A stretch of DNA of 64,000 bases from Megalobrama amblycephala (lineage: Eukaryota > Chordata > Actinopteri > Cypriniformes > Xenocyprididae), in the NCBI RefSeq assembly GCF_018812025.1, contig NC_063049.1:10297537-10361536 (forward strand), written 5' to 3'. This document shows positions 21,987-33,955 of this stretch, one piece after another (position 1 is the first letter of the stretch; each line of letters opens with the position of its first letter). Under the pieces are notes generated by a model that was not told the origin of the DNA, did not search any database, and was given only the letters and a program-made list of their open reading frames with translations. The translations under genes were made by a program, and so were the position numbers.

Positions 21987-23057
21987 ATGTATTGTTCTAA
22001 CAAACTATGTGAACATCAACAGATGGTGAACCCCACATCATCTTACTGCCGCCTCAACAGAGCTGTGCCAATCCTGCAGCTGTATTTTGATGAGGCAGTT
22101 GACCTGCGCAATGACCTCCGTCTCTCTCGCCAGTCCATCTTGTCCCTAACTGCTGCAATTAGGCTGGATTCTGATCATGGGTGGGAAAGGGACATTGAGG
22201 TGCTGCTGTTCCTCTTCTGGCTGGGTCATGCGGCTTCTTTCAGGGTGGTGTCTCGGACCTTCGATATCCCCAAGTCCTCTGTGCATGATATTGTGCACAG
22301 AGTGAGCTCTGCAATCGTCAGGATCTTGAGGAGGGTGATTGCTTTCCCAACCGGTGATGACCTGGTGGCGGTAGGAGAAGGTTTTGCCCAGCTGGCAGGG
22401 TCACCAGCTTTCAGCTCAGCAGTTGGTGCAATTGATGGCTGTCACATCCGTATTAAACCTCCAGCAGCTACCGCCCAGTGCTATCTGAACAGGAAACTGT
22501 TTCACTCCATCCAGCTACAGGCCATCACCAACCACCGTGGGAAATTCATTGACATCTTTGTGGGATATCCTGGGTCCGTGCACGATGCCAGGGTGCTGAG
22601 GAACAGCCCGGTCTTCACTGGAAGCCTTTATCCACCTGCAGGCAAGTGTATCCTTGGGGATGGTGGATATCCTTGCCTGTGTGAACCCATCTGCCTCATC
22701 ACCATATACAGGGAGCCTTTACAGAACCCTGTACAGGCTCACTATAACAGTAAGCACTCCCGTGCCCGGAACATCGTGGAGAGAGCTTTCGGGATGATGA
22801 AAACACGCTGACGCTCTGTTTTCTTTAAGGCAATGGAAGTGAGCCCTGCCTTCGTGCCTGAGGTCATTGCATGCTGCACTGTGCTCCACAATATTGCTCT
22901 ACAAAATGGGGACATCGTTGAGCCAGAGGTTGGGGAGAATAATGATGATGGCCCCCCTGAAGCCCTGAACCCTGGAACAAGATCAGGAGAACATGTGCGG
23001 GACAATCTGGCTGCTGCTGTATCTGCTCCAGACGTCCCGTCTTCCTGCTCTCCATGA
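21987..23057 (+). pseudogene. Harbinger transposase (HARBI1-like), one nonsense mutation
   Basis: The frame reads from 21,987 to 23,057 with a single internal TGA at 22,809. It falls where homologues have tryptophan in the MKTR-W-R motif (TGG to TGA), and the frame continues unchanged beyond it (FFKAMEVSP...CTVLHNIA). The DDE_Tnp_4 catalytic residues are all present: D150 in GAIDGCHI, D225 in GDGGYP, E265 in NIVERAFG. A helix-turn-helix region (FDIPKSSVHDIVHRV) precedes them. The tail after residue 330 is acidic. Loss is recent, as only one substitution separates it from a full-length frame of about 356 codons. The antisense frame over 22,742-23,101 is a shadow. Confidence 0.85.
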
Positions 23058-23439
23058 TCATGACTACCTGTGAAACATTTAACAGGTTTATACTTTTGCA
23101 CAAAGCATTGCGTTATTTTATTATAGCTTTGTTGTAGTTTTTTTTTTTCCTAAATACGATATATGTTTATCAAGTGCAGTGTCTATAAAGGCTTCCATTT
23201 TCTTCAATTGTGGGGGAGGGAGGAGGGGGGGTTGTATCATTTTTGAGTCATGGATTACATTTATGATGGATGGATGTGCTTTTATGGACTTCAAAATCAA
23301 AGGTACCATTCACTCCCACTATAAAGCTTGGGAGAGCCAGGATATTTTTTATTATTACTCTGATTGTGTTGGGCTGAAAAAGAATAGTCATATACACTTA
23401 GGATGGCTTGAGAGTGAGTAAATGATGGGATCATTTTTT

Positions 23440-23482
23440 GGGGGGGGCGATGAACATTTTTGGGTGGACTATCCCTTTAACA
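23440..23482. repeat. End of an AGTTCACCC-type TTAA element
   Basis: The sequence TTTTTGGGTGGACTATCCCTTTAA is the right end of the same family seen at 31,198-32,030 and 36,137-39,625. Its left end was not located. It lies between the two Harbinger genes. Confidence 0.45.
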
Positions 23483-23589
23483 TTTCAAGGATGAAAGTGG
23501 TGTGCAATCCGTTGTGAACACATGAAAGCAGGTGTCCATAACTGTTGTTTCTAGGCCATGTATCACAGTGTTAAACCGGTGGCTCTAAA

Positions 23590-23705
23590 ACAGCAGCTGG
23601 AAAACATCAGCATTGCCTCTGAGAAAGCTGAAGGACCTAATCCGGGAGATGGAGGAGAGGGAGGCTAAGAGAGAGCAAAAAGCAACAGAGAGGGAAAGAT
23701 GATGG
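23590..23705 (+). pseudogene. Inverted fragment of the Harbinger Myb-like gene
   Basis: About 65 bases (GGACCTAATCCGGGAGATGG onwards) match the coiled-coil coding part of the gene at 24,113-24,977 but lie on the opposite strand. It encodes a short LIREMEEREAKREQ-like stretch without start. It is an internal inverted duplication within the element. Confidence 0.6.
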
Positions 23706-24112
23706 CCTGCACCTGTCCTAATCAAACACACCTGAAACATTTAATCAAGTTATTTAGGATTACTTATAGTAGGATTACAGACAGGTGTGTTTAATTACAA
23801 TTGAAACTCAGGACCTGACTTGGGTGTCCTTGAGCTGTTTACGTTCTATATACATTTAGTAGTGAGATAATACAAAAAAATAAATCTATGTTTGATTGAA
23901 GTCTTACAAAAATCACTTAAATAAACTTATATATTAAATATTTGTTTAATTATATTAAAATTATATGTTGACTATAAAAAAAAAAAAAAAAAAGTATAAA
24001 TACATTATACGCAAAAAAAAAAAAAGTGGTTTGGAGTATGGATGCTTGTTTACAGAAATGTAAATGTGTGATTGATTTGAGGATGCTTTTAAAAAAAATA
24101 TATAAAGAAATT

Positions 24113-24977
24113 TTATTTTTTTGCAATCAACTCAAGAAGGGCAAGAAATCGTTCATCCCTTTCCCTGGTCTCCCTCTCTCTCCTTTCTTCTCTCTCAACT
24201 GCTTCTCTATGCCTTCTTTCTTCAGTTTCTCGATCCCGTCTGTCCTCTCGCTCTCGTCTCTCTCTTTCTCTACGCTCCTCCTTCTCCTCTATTTCCCGCC
24301 ATCGTCTCTCCTCCCTCTCTGTTGCTTCTCGCTCTCTCGCAGCCTCCCTCTCCTCCATCTCCCGGATTAGGTCCTCTACAGGTTTTCTTTTTCTACCAGC
24401 TGGCGGTGGGCTTGCTGAAGATGAAGAGGCCACAGCAACATCCGGGCCAGATGAGGCAATAAGGGCAGGTGGAGTGATTGAGGGTCTGCCCCCAATTGTC
24501 TCATCCATGGCAGCATACCACTTCCAGGATGCTGCTGTGGGCTCCCCATCCTCAGTGCTCACCCCTGTCTGCGGACATTTCAGATCCTACAGAAATGTTC
24601 AGAATACAATTACACAATTACAGAATTTAAATAGTCATTAAATGTTGCATTAGTAGAAACAAAATCATTATACTTTATATTTCTGTTTAAGATTTTCCCT
24701 TTTTTTTTTACAGATGTGGGCACTACTTTGCCCTGCAGGCCCTGCTCCACCACAAAAGCTCTGCAACATTCGAAATCAAAAATCAAATACTGCTCTAATA
24801 ACTCTGGTTAAAATGACAACATTCAAACAATAAATATGTGTTGTTGTTTTTTTTTTAATAATTATTTTCTATTGTATACTTACTCAAAGCCTTTGATTGC
24901 AGCATTCCTCTTTCCAGTGAAGAGGGCTTCATTAGCCACTCTCCACTGGATAAGGCGTCAAGTGAGTTCATCAGTCC
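24113..24977 (-). pseudogene. Harbinger Myb/SANT-like partner protein, broken
   Basis: Three exons are readable: 24884-24977 (WRVANEALFTGKRNAAIKGFE, the trihelix/SANT core), 24712-24760, and 24113-24586 (TGVSTEDGEPTAASWKW, then a Gly/Pro/Ser linker and a long Arg/Glu-rich coiled coil ending LLELIAKK). Phases join correctly with GT-AG borders. Exon 1 has an in-frame TGA just before RLIQWRV, probably from an arginine codon, so no full protein can be made from this copy. In active Harbinger elements this protein binds the termini and brings the nuclease to the nucleus. The low-complexity sense-strand frames here are shadows. Confidence 0.75.
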
Positions 24978-25675
24978 CTGCAACATCCAAACAATATATA
25001 AATGTTAGATCTGTCATTTATGTGATAAAAAAAACAAAACATATCAAAATGTTGATGTTTATTATTTTGATAGCTGATGTTATCTTGCTTTTCATCAAAC
25101 ACAAATGATCATGAATTTGTCAATGCATGAAATCATAGACAAAAATGTATCTTTAGTTGTGTTAATCCGTTTATTTAAATTAGTAAAATAAGCATTTATG
25201 TGTGTAATGCAAAGTGCTGACAAAAGCTTAGGCCAAATCGATGACACTGTAGCACACATACAACACCCATACAGCTATCTGATGTGTTTTCATCTGGAAG
25301 ATGTATTTTTTTTTTTTTAAGAGTTTCATCTGCCATACTGTCTGGAAAATGTCTTCTGTCAAATGTTAAACGCACATTTAGGAAACGTCTATGTTGCATC
25401 CGGGGATTTCTCGCCTACTGTTTTATAAATACTGAGGTTTCGGACATACTAGTGTTTTCACATACTGTTTTCCCCTACTATATAGTAGGCAAGCAGGCAT
25501 ATTCGGACGCAACATTAGTATACGCACATCTAAATCTCGCGAGAATTAGTACCTCACCCAGGTATTTCTCGCCTACTCTTTTATGATTACTGAGGATTCG
25601 GACATACTATTTGTTCACCTACTACTTTTCCCCTACTATATAGTAGAGAAGTATGTGGTTTCGGATGCAGCCTAG

Positions 25676-26340
25676 TTCTAGCCTAGGCCAACTATAGCTC
25701 TGGGCCTAGAAGGCCAACACATAAGCATAGATCTGCCTGGGGCTAAGAAACAACAGCCTCTAAAGCACACAATGTCAGGTGGCCTGTAAAGCCGACGCTA
25801 AACACAGATCTATCTGAAGTTAGTGAAAGCTAATCTCAAAACTCTACCATTTACCAGAGGAAAAGGCTAAATAATCAAAAGGTGGCTAACAGTGCGGCTT
25901 AGTTAAAGCCGACATCTGAATACATATGAACGCTGGCTTCATTATCTGAAGCCAACACATCCAAAAATAGGGGACAAACAAAGAACTACCCTTAATAATA
26001 TATCGTTCCAGCCAACCTAATGGAACTTCAAAGCCCATAGTCCACATTCTATACAGGAAACTGATTATAAATATAAAAGAAACCTACCAAGCCAAATTCA
26101 GCAAGTCTAACTGACATGCTTACAAACAGACATTGTGTGTAAGCAACACCCGTCTGACCTGCTGCCGCGTATAGAGTGTTGGAGCCTGCCTATATCATAA
26201 GATAGTTGCACCCATCTCGCCAGTAGGAGGCATTGATGCGTACCCATACTCGCTCCATCAACATCAGCGAAATAACCTGCTGATGTTGATGAATGCGAGC
26301 TGAATACAGGTCCTTCCATGCCTTCTCGATCTCAGTATGG
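25676..26340. repeat. Degenerate repeat, right half, split by the Harbinger
   Basis: The style (AGGCCAAC..., GGCCTAGAAGGCC, AAGCCGACAT) continues that of 20,226-21,291. The two halves abut the Harbinger target duplication, so they were one sequence before that insertion. No gene is seen. Confidence 0.4.
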
Positions 26341-27420
26341 GACACTGGACCAGATGTTGACCATATTTAGACTCGTTTTTTCTATATGTATCACATTCCT
26401 ATATCATGAAAGTATATTCTCATTGGACGATTCGGGACAATAAACGTAAGATTAAAATAATCTTACAAAGATCAAGAAGGAATTGAAAGCTTATGGTGGC
26501 TGGAGGATTATGGCAAAAAAGGAATCGTTCCAGGAACCGCCCGCGAGCGGTTTCTTTCTTAACCTGCTTCAATGGCAGCTGCAGTCTGCCAGAGGCCATT
26601 CCATAATCTCACACAGCTACATACGTGGGGACAGGGTGGCTTTGAGGATTCAGGAGGCTCACCATCTTCATCCTCATCAGCCATCTCCTGCTCTCTTGTT
26701 TGGCATAGAACAAAAAGAGCAACTGCTGCTGAATCTAACAATGTCATAGACAACACATCATAATCCCGCAGCTCTCTCCTGTCAGCCGTCAAAGGTCACA
26801 GGGAATTTCACCCCTTTCAACTCTTCAATAAGCTCCAGCTGAAAACCCCTTGATCTAGTCTCTACTCTGCCTCAGCAAGAGTAAGCCCTGAACCATTAGG
26901 CAGAGCTGCCGGTCCTTCTTTCGAGGAAATGACCAGAAGAGAGTGGAGCATTTTACAAGAAAAACACACACAATTAAAACAGACAGATCCCACAAGAACT
27001 GCCTGTACATGCTCTTTTGTTCTCATAAAAGACAACGTTCTAATTAATGTACGTGATCAGATGTCAACACTATGGGACATATGGATGCACACACTTCCTG
27101 AAATGTTTGTCAGACATAAATCATCTTACCTTAATATCAGATTTAAGCAAAGTCTGTAAAATAAACTGTTAAAAGGATTTGATGATCACTAATGATAGTG
27201 TTTCATTCTGTGTTTTAGCTTTAATGTACTTTTTTTTTTTTAACAAAGCAGCCGATATTGCCATTGAAACTAGTGGACCGGCGAGTCTCTTTCATGACAA
27301 AATGGCGGAAACGCAGGGGCACTGGTGTTGCAATGGAACGTTCTATTGAGTTTCACTTCTTGTTAGTGTATATTCTTTGCTGATACCCAAGACGACGACA
27401 AAAAGGAAGTAAGACGACGA
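26341..27420. other. Unrecognised insert sequence in the right arm
   Basis: No left-arm counterpart was found. The most gene-like part is a minus-strand open frame at 26,559-26,792 that begins MTADRRELRDYDVLSM and contains an acidic EDEDGEPPESSKPP stretch. It has no recognised domain and ends shortly after. It may be a captured exon or a transposon gene fragment. Confidence 0.3.
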
Positions 27421-27559
27421 AGATGATGCAGCAATGAAGCAAGCCCTGCGTCTCAATCAGCTCCCTCGGTCGTGAATCAGTATATCGTGTAAATGAATGT
27501 GGCCGATGTAACGTAGAAGAAGTCCACTGGAGGCGAGCGTAGTGAGAACCCAAGTGCAG

Positions 27560-28375
27560 TTTAAGCACATTCCATGTGATTGGAGACACAAAAGTTCAAG
27601 TCACCTTCATGATCCTGTTCCCCTTTTTCATACTGACCTATTTAGGAACAAAAGGCCAAAAACAACTTAAAATGACTGAATTACTCACCACATTTGAGAT
27701 TCTCCTTCACAGGTCACCATTGTTTTTGTAGTTTTTGTATTTGTCGTTTTTGCTTTTGAAGCACCTGCAGAGACTAAACGTGAGAAGACAGTACAATTAG
27801 CTACTTAAAGTTGTTCTACACTTGAAAGTCCATATTTTGTGCACATTATACATGTCAGTTGCCTTACCATGTTGACACAGAAACCGCAACACTGACAATA
27901 AAAAGAGAAAGAGATTGAAACAACTTAAACGAGTCGAATTGGTTGTAAAGCAGTATTACATGTGATCCAGATTAGCTTTTGCACCAATATGTTGAATGTG
28001 TTGAAGAGAAGGAAATCCCTGGAAGTCTTTTAAGGAGAAACATGAACACATGGCATTTACAAAAAGACTCACAAATGCAGAAATAGGAGTCAAGAAGTTC
28101 TGAATCAAACGAAAAGATTCCAAAACTCATTTTATCCCTCAAATTATTACTCTACAATTTACTGAAAATACAGATAAAAAGACTAAACTTGAACATAAGA
28201 CTCACCAAACAGCAGATACAGAGAACAAAGCTTGACAAGAGACTATATGGAAACACGAGGGCTATAAGGACTAATGATAAAACAAGAAACACCTGAAAGT
28301 AATCAACACAATGAACCAATGGGAAGACACAACTGAACTTCTTATTGTGCTGGGTTAGACCGTACTAGTTCCTCC
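27560..28375 (-). pseudogene. Truncated, inverted copy of the lectin gene
   Basis: Exon 1 (27960-27990), exon 2 (27868-27891) and exon 3 (27689-27764) keep the lengths and order of the intact gene at 10,745 but are inactivated. The start codon is ATA, the exon 1 donor reads GTAATA instead of GTAAGT, and exon 3 has lost eight bases (between GAATCT and CAAATGTG) and gained nine in the Thr-rich linker. The duplication stops in the next intron, so no complete lectin domain remains. Upstream sequence to about 28,375 also matches. Confidence 0.75.
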
Positions 28376-28389
28376 AAAAGGAATTCCTA

Positions 28390-29148
28390 GAACTAAAATT
28401 GTTCAAATAAATAAATAAATAAATAAGTAAATAAAAAGTGTCTATAAAAATGACAAAACATGATGCACAAGCATGTGTATGCAGATATCAGAAAGTTAAA
28501 TGAAATACTAATACTTATAACTGAGTTAAGAAATGAATAAATCAAAATGTAAAAATTAAAAGGAAGACATTTTAAAATTAAGGACTTGGAAACACGTTAA
28601 TACCAAAACAATCCAGATAAGACATCTGTAAGTAATAAAATGGACCAAAATATTAGAGGAGTTATCAACATACCAGTCTGATTATAAAGGTTGGCTTTTT
28701 TTTTTTAATGAACACCAAGAAAAATTTGTTCAGTTGATTTCTGAAGGTTATGTTGGTCATCACATCTGGTACCTACAAAATCTTAAAGCAACAACAATAT
28801 TACAAGTAAATGATTCTGATGTCTTTTAGGCTTTACATTTAAAGAATTTTAAGTTTATTAGAGCCGCAAATTACTGTTTACAGTCTCAAAGGAGTTTACA
28901 AACCCACAAGTTTATAGCAAAAAAACAGGACGACACGTCCTTAATCCTTATGCATAACAAATATTCTCAGTTATACAATTGATTATCACACTGCAATAGT
29001 AAATATTAGTAGAAAATGGGCTACTAAATATGCACAAGATGCACAATGTTCTCAGGACACCCCAGTTAACAGCTCAAATCCTCCAGTCTCTGAGACTCAG
29101 CCTCAGCCTTTTTGAAAGTCTGGTGAAAAGCTTTCTATACATAACTCA
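28390..29148 (-). repeat. Right-arm copy of left-arm flank
   Basis: The sequence mirrors 6,270-7,055, for example GCAGGACGACACGTCC here and GGACGTGTCGTCCTGC there. No gene is visible in either copy. Confidence 0.6.
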
Positions 29149-30477
29149 GACATAACCAGGGCTGGGAAGGTTACTTTTAGAATGTATTTCACTACAGATT
29201 ACAAAATACATGCTTTAAAAAGTAATCAGTAACGTATTTCGTTACATTACTCAAGTTTAGTAACTTAATCTAAATACTTTGGAATACTTTGAAATACTTA
29301 ACACAAAGGACCATATTAACTTGATGTTCTGTTTTAAGTTTACAGTTTTTTTAGACAATCTATGTGTTGGTAAAGAATTTCAATATCTTGATATACAAAT
29401 TATGAAAATATGTGTTTCTTTTAAGATCACATCCATATAATTACTATTGATATCATTCCTAAATTATATTTGTAAAGATGTGCATCAGAGGGATAACAAA
29501 ATATTAAATAACAACAATAAAATATTGTTAATAATATAGGTTGTTTTATAGGTGTATAGAGTCGAACTGACACAGTGGTTTAAATTGTTTTATTAACAAA
29601 GTTTGTTTGTAACATTTAGAATGTTTATAAAGAAAATGAAATGAAATGATCTACCCAATAATCTCGAGAGAAGGCATATATTTAAAGCTGACACACCTAC
29701 GGTTTCTCAACAGTTTTTTGCATCTCTCCACCACCACATTTTATAATTTTGTGTGAACTATCCCTAGTATAAATATGTTTATACTAATATTTAACCTTAG
29801 TGCACTGATAGCTGCATTAATATTAACCATATAAACAACAAACAGCAGGAAAAAAAAAGTGATGCACCTATTTTGATTTTTCATGGCCAACAGAAGCAAA
29901 TTGGCTGATTCTGATACTGGATGCAGATTTTTTTTAAAGCAAATTTATTTGTTGTTTATTTGTTCAAAAAATATGTGTAGCTCTTTGATATTAGAGAGGC
30001 AAACACTGCATTTTTATTACAGTCCCAACAAAGATGTTATGAACATGAGCATGATCAGTTGTTTTTAATTTAAATTACTGTATAATTTTAAGATTAACAG
30101 AAAAAACAGTATGGTCTGACTTTAGCTTTGTGAAATTATGCTACATAAGACACCTGCACAAAACACAATCAGCAGACAGACTGAATGAAATGCAAATTCA
30201 CTCTCTGACAGTAGGTGGCGCTTATGGAAGAGCAGTGATATAGCGTTTCCATGGTTACCACTATATACAAACTAAGCAGCTGCGCTGGAGATAAGAGGAA
30301 AAGCCATCAAAACTTTTCTGAAGACAGTTCCTTTCAGAGATACATTCATATCAACCCAAATTTAATATTTATATTATTCTTCCTATATTTCGCGAACAGT
30401 GAGCTTGTGCATGCTGCAGTATTTTCTCTAGTGGCGCACTGGCATAAAGTTAGTTTGACGTTAGACGTTTGATATTC

Positions 30478-33400
30478 GGGTCAGTGACAAATATGGTGCG
30501 GCAAGATGAGAAATTAAAAAATCTTTTAAAAACCTGTTTTAAAATCATGCATCAGGTACGTTAAAATGTATATATTGTGTCTAAGTTGATTTTATGTTGA
30601 TAAAAATGACATTTGCACAATTTTTTACTAAAGTTAAGAATGAATGTACCTAAAAATGTCAAATGGTGTAACCGCCAAAGAATGAGTAATATTAAATATT
30701 TTATCCACCTAGATGGCATGTAAGCTCACTTATAGAAATATATACTTCAATTTAAAATATCAAATGAAAAATAATTTTATTAGAGTTATCTCTAAATGTA
30801 AATTTTAATGTGTTTTTGCAATATTTGGTGGGACACATGCTGAAAACACATCTGATTTCTAAATAATCTTTGACAAATTATGTTAAAATTGTTTAAAGTC
30901 ATGTTATTACACTAAACTAGATGATAACATTTTATTCCACATTAATTTTTCTGTATATAATTATATTTTTTATGAAAAATACTGGTTATGCCAATTGACA
31001 CAAACCAGTTACACCACCTGACCATGTTGCTTCTACAGCCAAAGGCCATTGTTTGTTGAACAAATTGACACTGAAAATCAAGCATGACAGTCAGCAAGTT
31101 AAGTTAAGTGGTTTCAGTGATGAAAAACAACATCTGGCAACAAGAAATAATCATAGTACTGAACAGTGAAATCATGTCTCATATATTTTACAGTTAAAGG
31201 GTTAGTTCACCCAAAAATGAAATTTCTGTCATTAATTACTCACACTCTTGTCATTTCACACCCACAAGACCTTCATTCATCTTCAGAACACAAATTAAGA
31301 TCATTTTATCTCCCATAGAAAGCAACGAAATTACCCCTTTCAAGGTCCAGAAAGGTACTAAAGACATCGTTAAAACAGTCGACGTGACTGCAAAGGATCA
31401 ACCTTAATGTTATGAAGAGACGAGAATACATTTTGTGTGCAAAAACAAAACAAAAATAGCAACTTTATTAAACTGTTTTGTCTCTTCCCTGTCATTCTCC
31501 TATGCTGTTGACATGGTAAACAGTGCAGAAACTCCAGGTTTTACGTCAGAACACCAGCTCATTATTGGCCGGGTCCTGCGTCAGTCTCACACGCATGCGC
31601 TGTGCTGATCACGTGATGTCATCTGAGCTGAGGGCCAATACTGAGCTGGCATTCGGACATAAACAAGGAAGCCTTCACCGTGTTACTGCGTCACCTACAT
31701 GAGGAGAGTGACAGGAAGAGAAGAGATTGTTGAATAAAGTCATAATTTTCATTTTGTTTTTGCGCACAAAAAGTATTCTCATCTCTTCATAACATTAAGG
31801 TTGAAACACTGCAGTCACGTTGACTGTTTTAACAATGGCTCTACAACTTTTCTGGACCTTGAATGTGGTCATTTTGTTGCTTTCTATGGGAGATTAAAAA
31901 AAACCTCTCAGATTTCATCAAAAAATATCTTAATTTGTGTTCTGAAGATGAACAAACGTCTCACATGTTTGGAACGACATGAGGTTGAGTAATAAATGAC
32001 AGAAATTTCATTTTTGGGTGAACTAACCCTTTAAGGAACAATATCTAATAACAATAAATCATCAAAGTGATGATTTCTTAAGAAAAAAATATCTGATAGC
32101 AGGATCAAAATTCACTGGTGCTCTGTGATGAGCCACTGTTTCCTTGCTTGAAACTATATCGATTTATCTATTGGGGGAAGAGGGGCTCTGTTATGTCATT
32201 TTAATTATAAAATATTAGAAATTTAATGAATTGTATTTTATAGATGTAAATTGTAGTCTTTGGTTAAATGCACAATATATAAGACTTTTGGATTCAAATA
32301 TCAAAAAACCACTTGGACAATTTTATATATTTTGTTGACTTGTGTACTTATATTATGCCAGATGTTTCCAAGAATGTTTAAACCTAGAGAAATAATAACC
32401 AGGACACGAGCCATGTCCGTGCGTCGCCTATCAATGACATGATACCCGCGTTAATCTCGGTTTCCGGTTTTATTTTGTCGAAACCACAGAAACACCAAAG
32501 ACGCTTTAATATATTATGTGTTTTATTAGACAGATGAGCAACTGTTTGGATACATTTGTCGACAGAAATCTAATCATATTATATAGCTAAACACGTTTAG
32601 TCTTATTGTTTAAACCTTGTTTTCTTGATTTACTGTGAGTACCATGTTTTACCAAGCCTAATATGGATCTAGTTGACTGCAGTGTGCAACAAAGTGTCTC
32701 ATAGCAGTTGCCGAGCGAACGCACAGAGTAGCATAACAAATGTGAACACACAAATGTGTCTAATATGATAAAATAGAGCTGCTTTACCTCACATACGCTT
32801 GACTTGAAGAAGCATAAGCAGCGACTGCGGCATAATAAAAGCTGCTCTTGATACGTTTGACGCGCTTATCTTTCGTTAGCAATCACTCCATGATTTTAGA
32901 TTACTTACATTTTTAAGTGAATGGAATAGAAATATGCATTGAAGCTAAACATTTCAATGTTAAACATTAATGTTCTAAACATTAATGTTGTGCAACATAA
33001 TTATATTTTATTTTACTGAATTACAGAGCTTTAATAATAAAGTTGTGGTTAAAGCACCACTTCCTCAAAAAAATAAAACATTGAACATTTGAAAATAGTT
33101 CCAAATTGTAGTTTAGTTTATATTACATCTTTAATCAGCACCATAAACTAGTGATTTTGACTAAATTTGCCCCTAACAGAAAGACTTGTAATAGAAGTCA
33201 AATGGTGTAACCGGTTACACCACTTGACATTTCAATTTAAAATCAAATTTGACAGGTATTATCATGGACACCTATGTAAGCACATGGCCTTGTTGGAAAT
33301 ATTTCAAATGTAATTTTTAAAGTCAATACACATTTTTATAATAATGATGAATTATCAATGTATTCATGGGGTCATACCATTTGACATGTATACCTAAGAA

Positions 33401-33955
33401 TACCTAACCATACCCTAAAAATGTCAAATTATCTCATATTTTAAAGACAGTTACTAACCTTTGCATGCAGCATTTAGTGTCACCAGGGGTCCCTCTTTGT
33501 GATATAATTTCCTGTCACGTGGTTTTCTTGCACAATATTAACAAAATGGCTCCTTGAGTGGTGGTTACACCACCTTGACACTTCAGGAATTTGACTTCCC
33601 CAAATTATTTATAATATTCAGAACAATGGTGTTAAATTTATTTTTATTTACTATTAAATTGTTCTAATGTAAGATTATGCCAAACTAGATTATATGGTGT
33701 TTTATTGAGAATTTCACCTTTTTTAAACAAGATCAAATATTTGGTACCAAGTTTTTACGGTTACACCACAATGACATTTTTGCAATCAATCCCAAAATAT
33801 TCTCTCAAAATTGATTAAAACCAGAAATTTTAGACTTGGTCCTCCAAAAAGAGAATGTATGTAAGTAATTTGTTCATTTATTTTGCAATTTTTACCCTTT
33901 TAAATTTAACTAAAACTATAAGGACACAAAAAAATGAGCGTCACGTCATTGACCC
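30478..33955. mobile_element. Nested element with 4-bp target duplication
   Basis: The left end GGGTCAGTGAC and right end GTCATTGACCC are inverted. ATTC flanks both sides, and the mirror hairpin arm near 34,610 keeps GATATTCGC unbroken, so ATTC is a true 4-bp duplication. Inside, a GGTGTAACC / GGTTACACCA-type motif recurs on both strands (near 30,664, 31,008, 33,205-33,225, 33,563 and 33,758), often followed by TTGACA. No transposase is visible. A 4-bp duplication argues against hAT and Tc1; CACTA/Chapaev-like groups are possible. Confidence 0.55.
31198..32030. mobile_element. TTAA element with AGGGTTAGTTCACCC ends
   Basis: AGGGTTAGTTCACCCAAAAA and its inverse lie inside TTAA on both sides. 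Long internal arms (about 31,300-31,480 and 31,735-31,900) are also mirrored, with CAACCTTAATGTTATGAAGA opposite TCTTCATAACATTAAGGTTG. It sits inside the 4-bp-target element and so is younger. Other copies: 36,137-39,625 and 56,449-57,022. Confidence 0.7.

Larger units (their letters stand above)
21295..25672 (+). mobile_element. PIF/Harbinger transposon, two broken genes
   Basis: Terminal inverted repeats GGCTGCGTCCGAAACC / GGTTTCGGATGCAGCC are flanked by TAG on each side, a 3-bp duplication as expected for this superfamily (usual target TWA). Inside are a DDE nuclease gene on + and a Myb/SANT-like gene on -, the canonical two-gene, convergent Harbinger layout. Each gene carries an in-frame stop, so this 4.4 kb copy cannot encode its own machinery. 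Confidence 0.85.

Noticed and set aside
22742..23103. Minus-strand frames over the Harbinger nuclease
   Set aside because: Antisense shadows; the plus strand carries the DDE motifs and homologous C-terminus.
24026..24462. Ser/Leu/Pro-rich frames on the plus strand
   Set aside because: They are antisense shadows of the Arg/Glu-rich coiled coil of the Harbinger partner gene.
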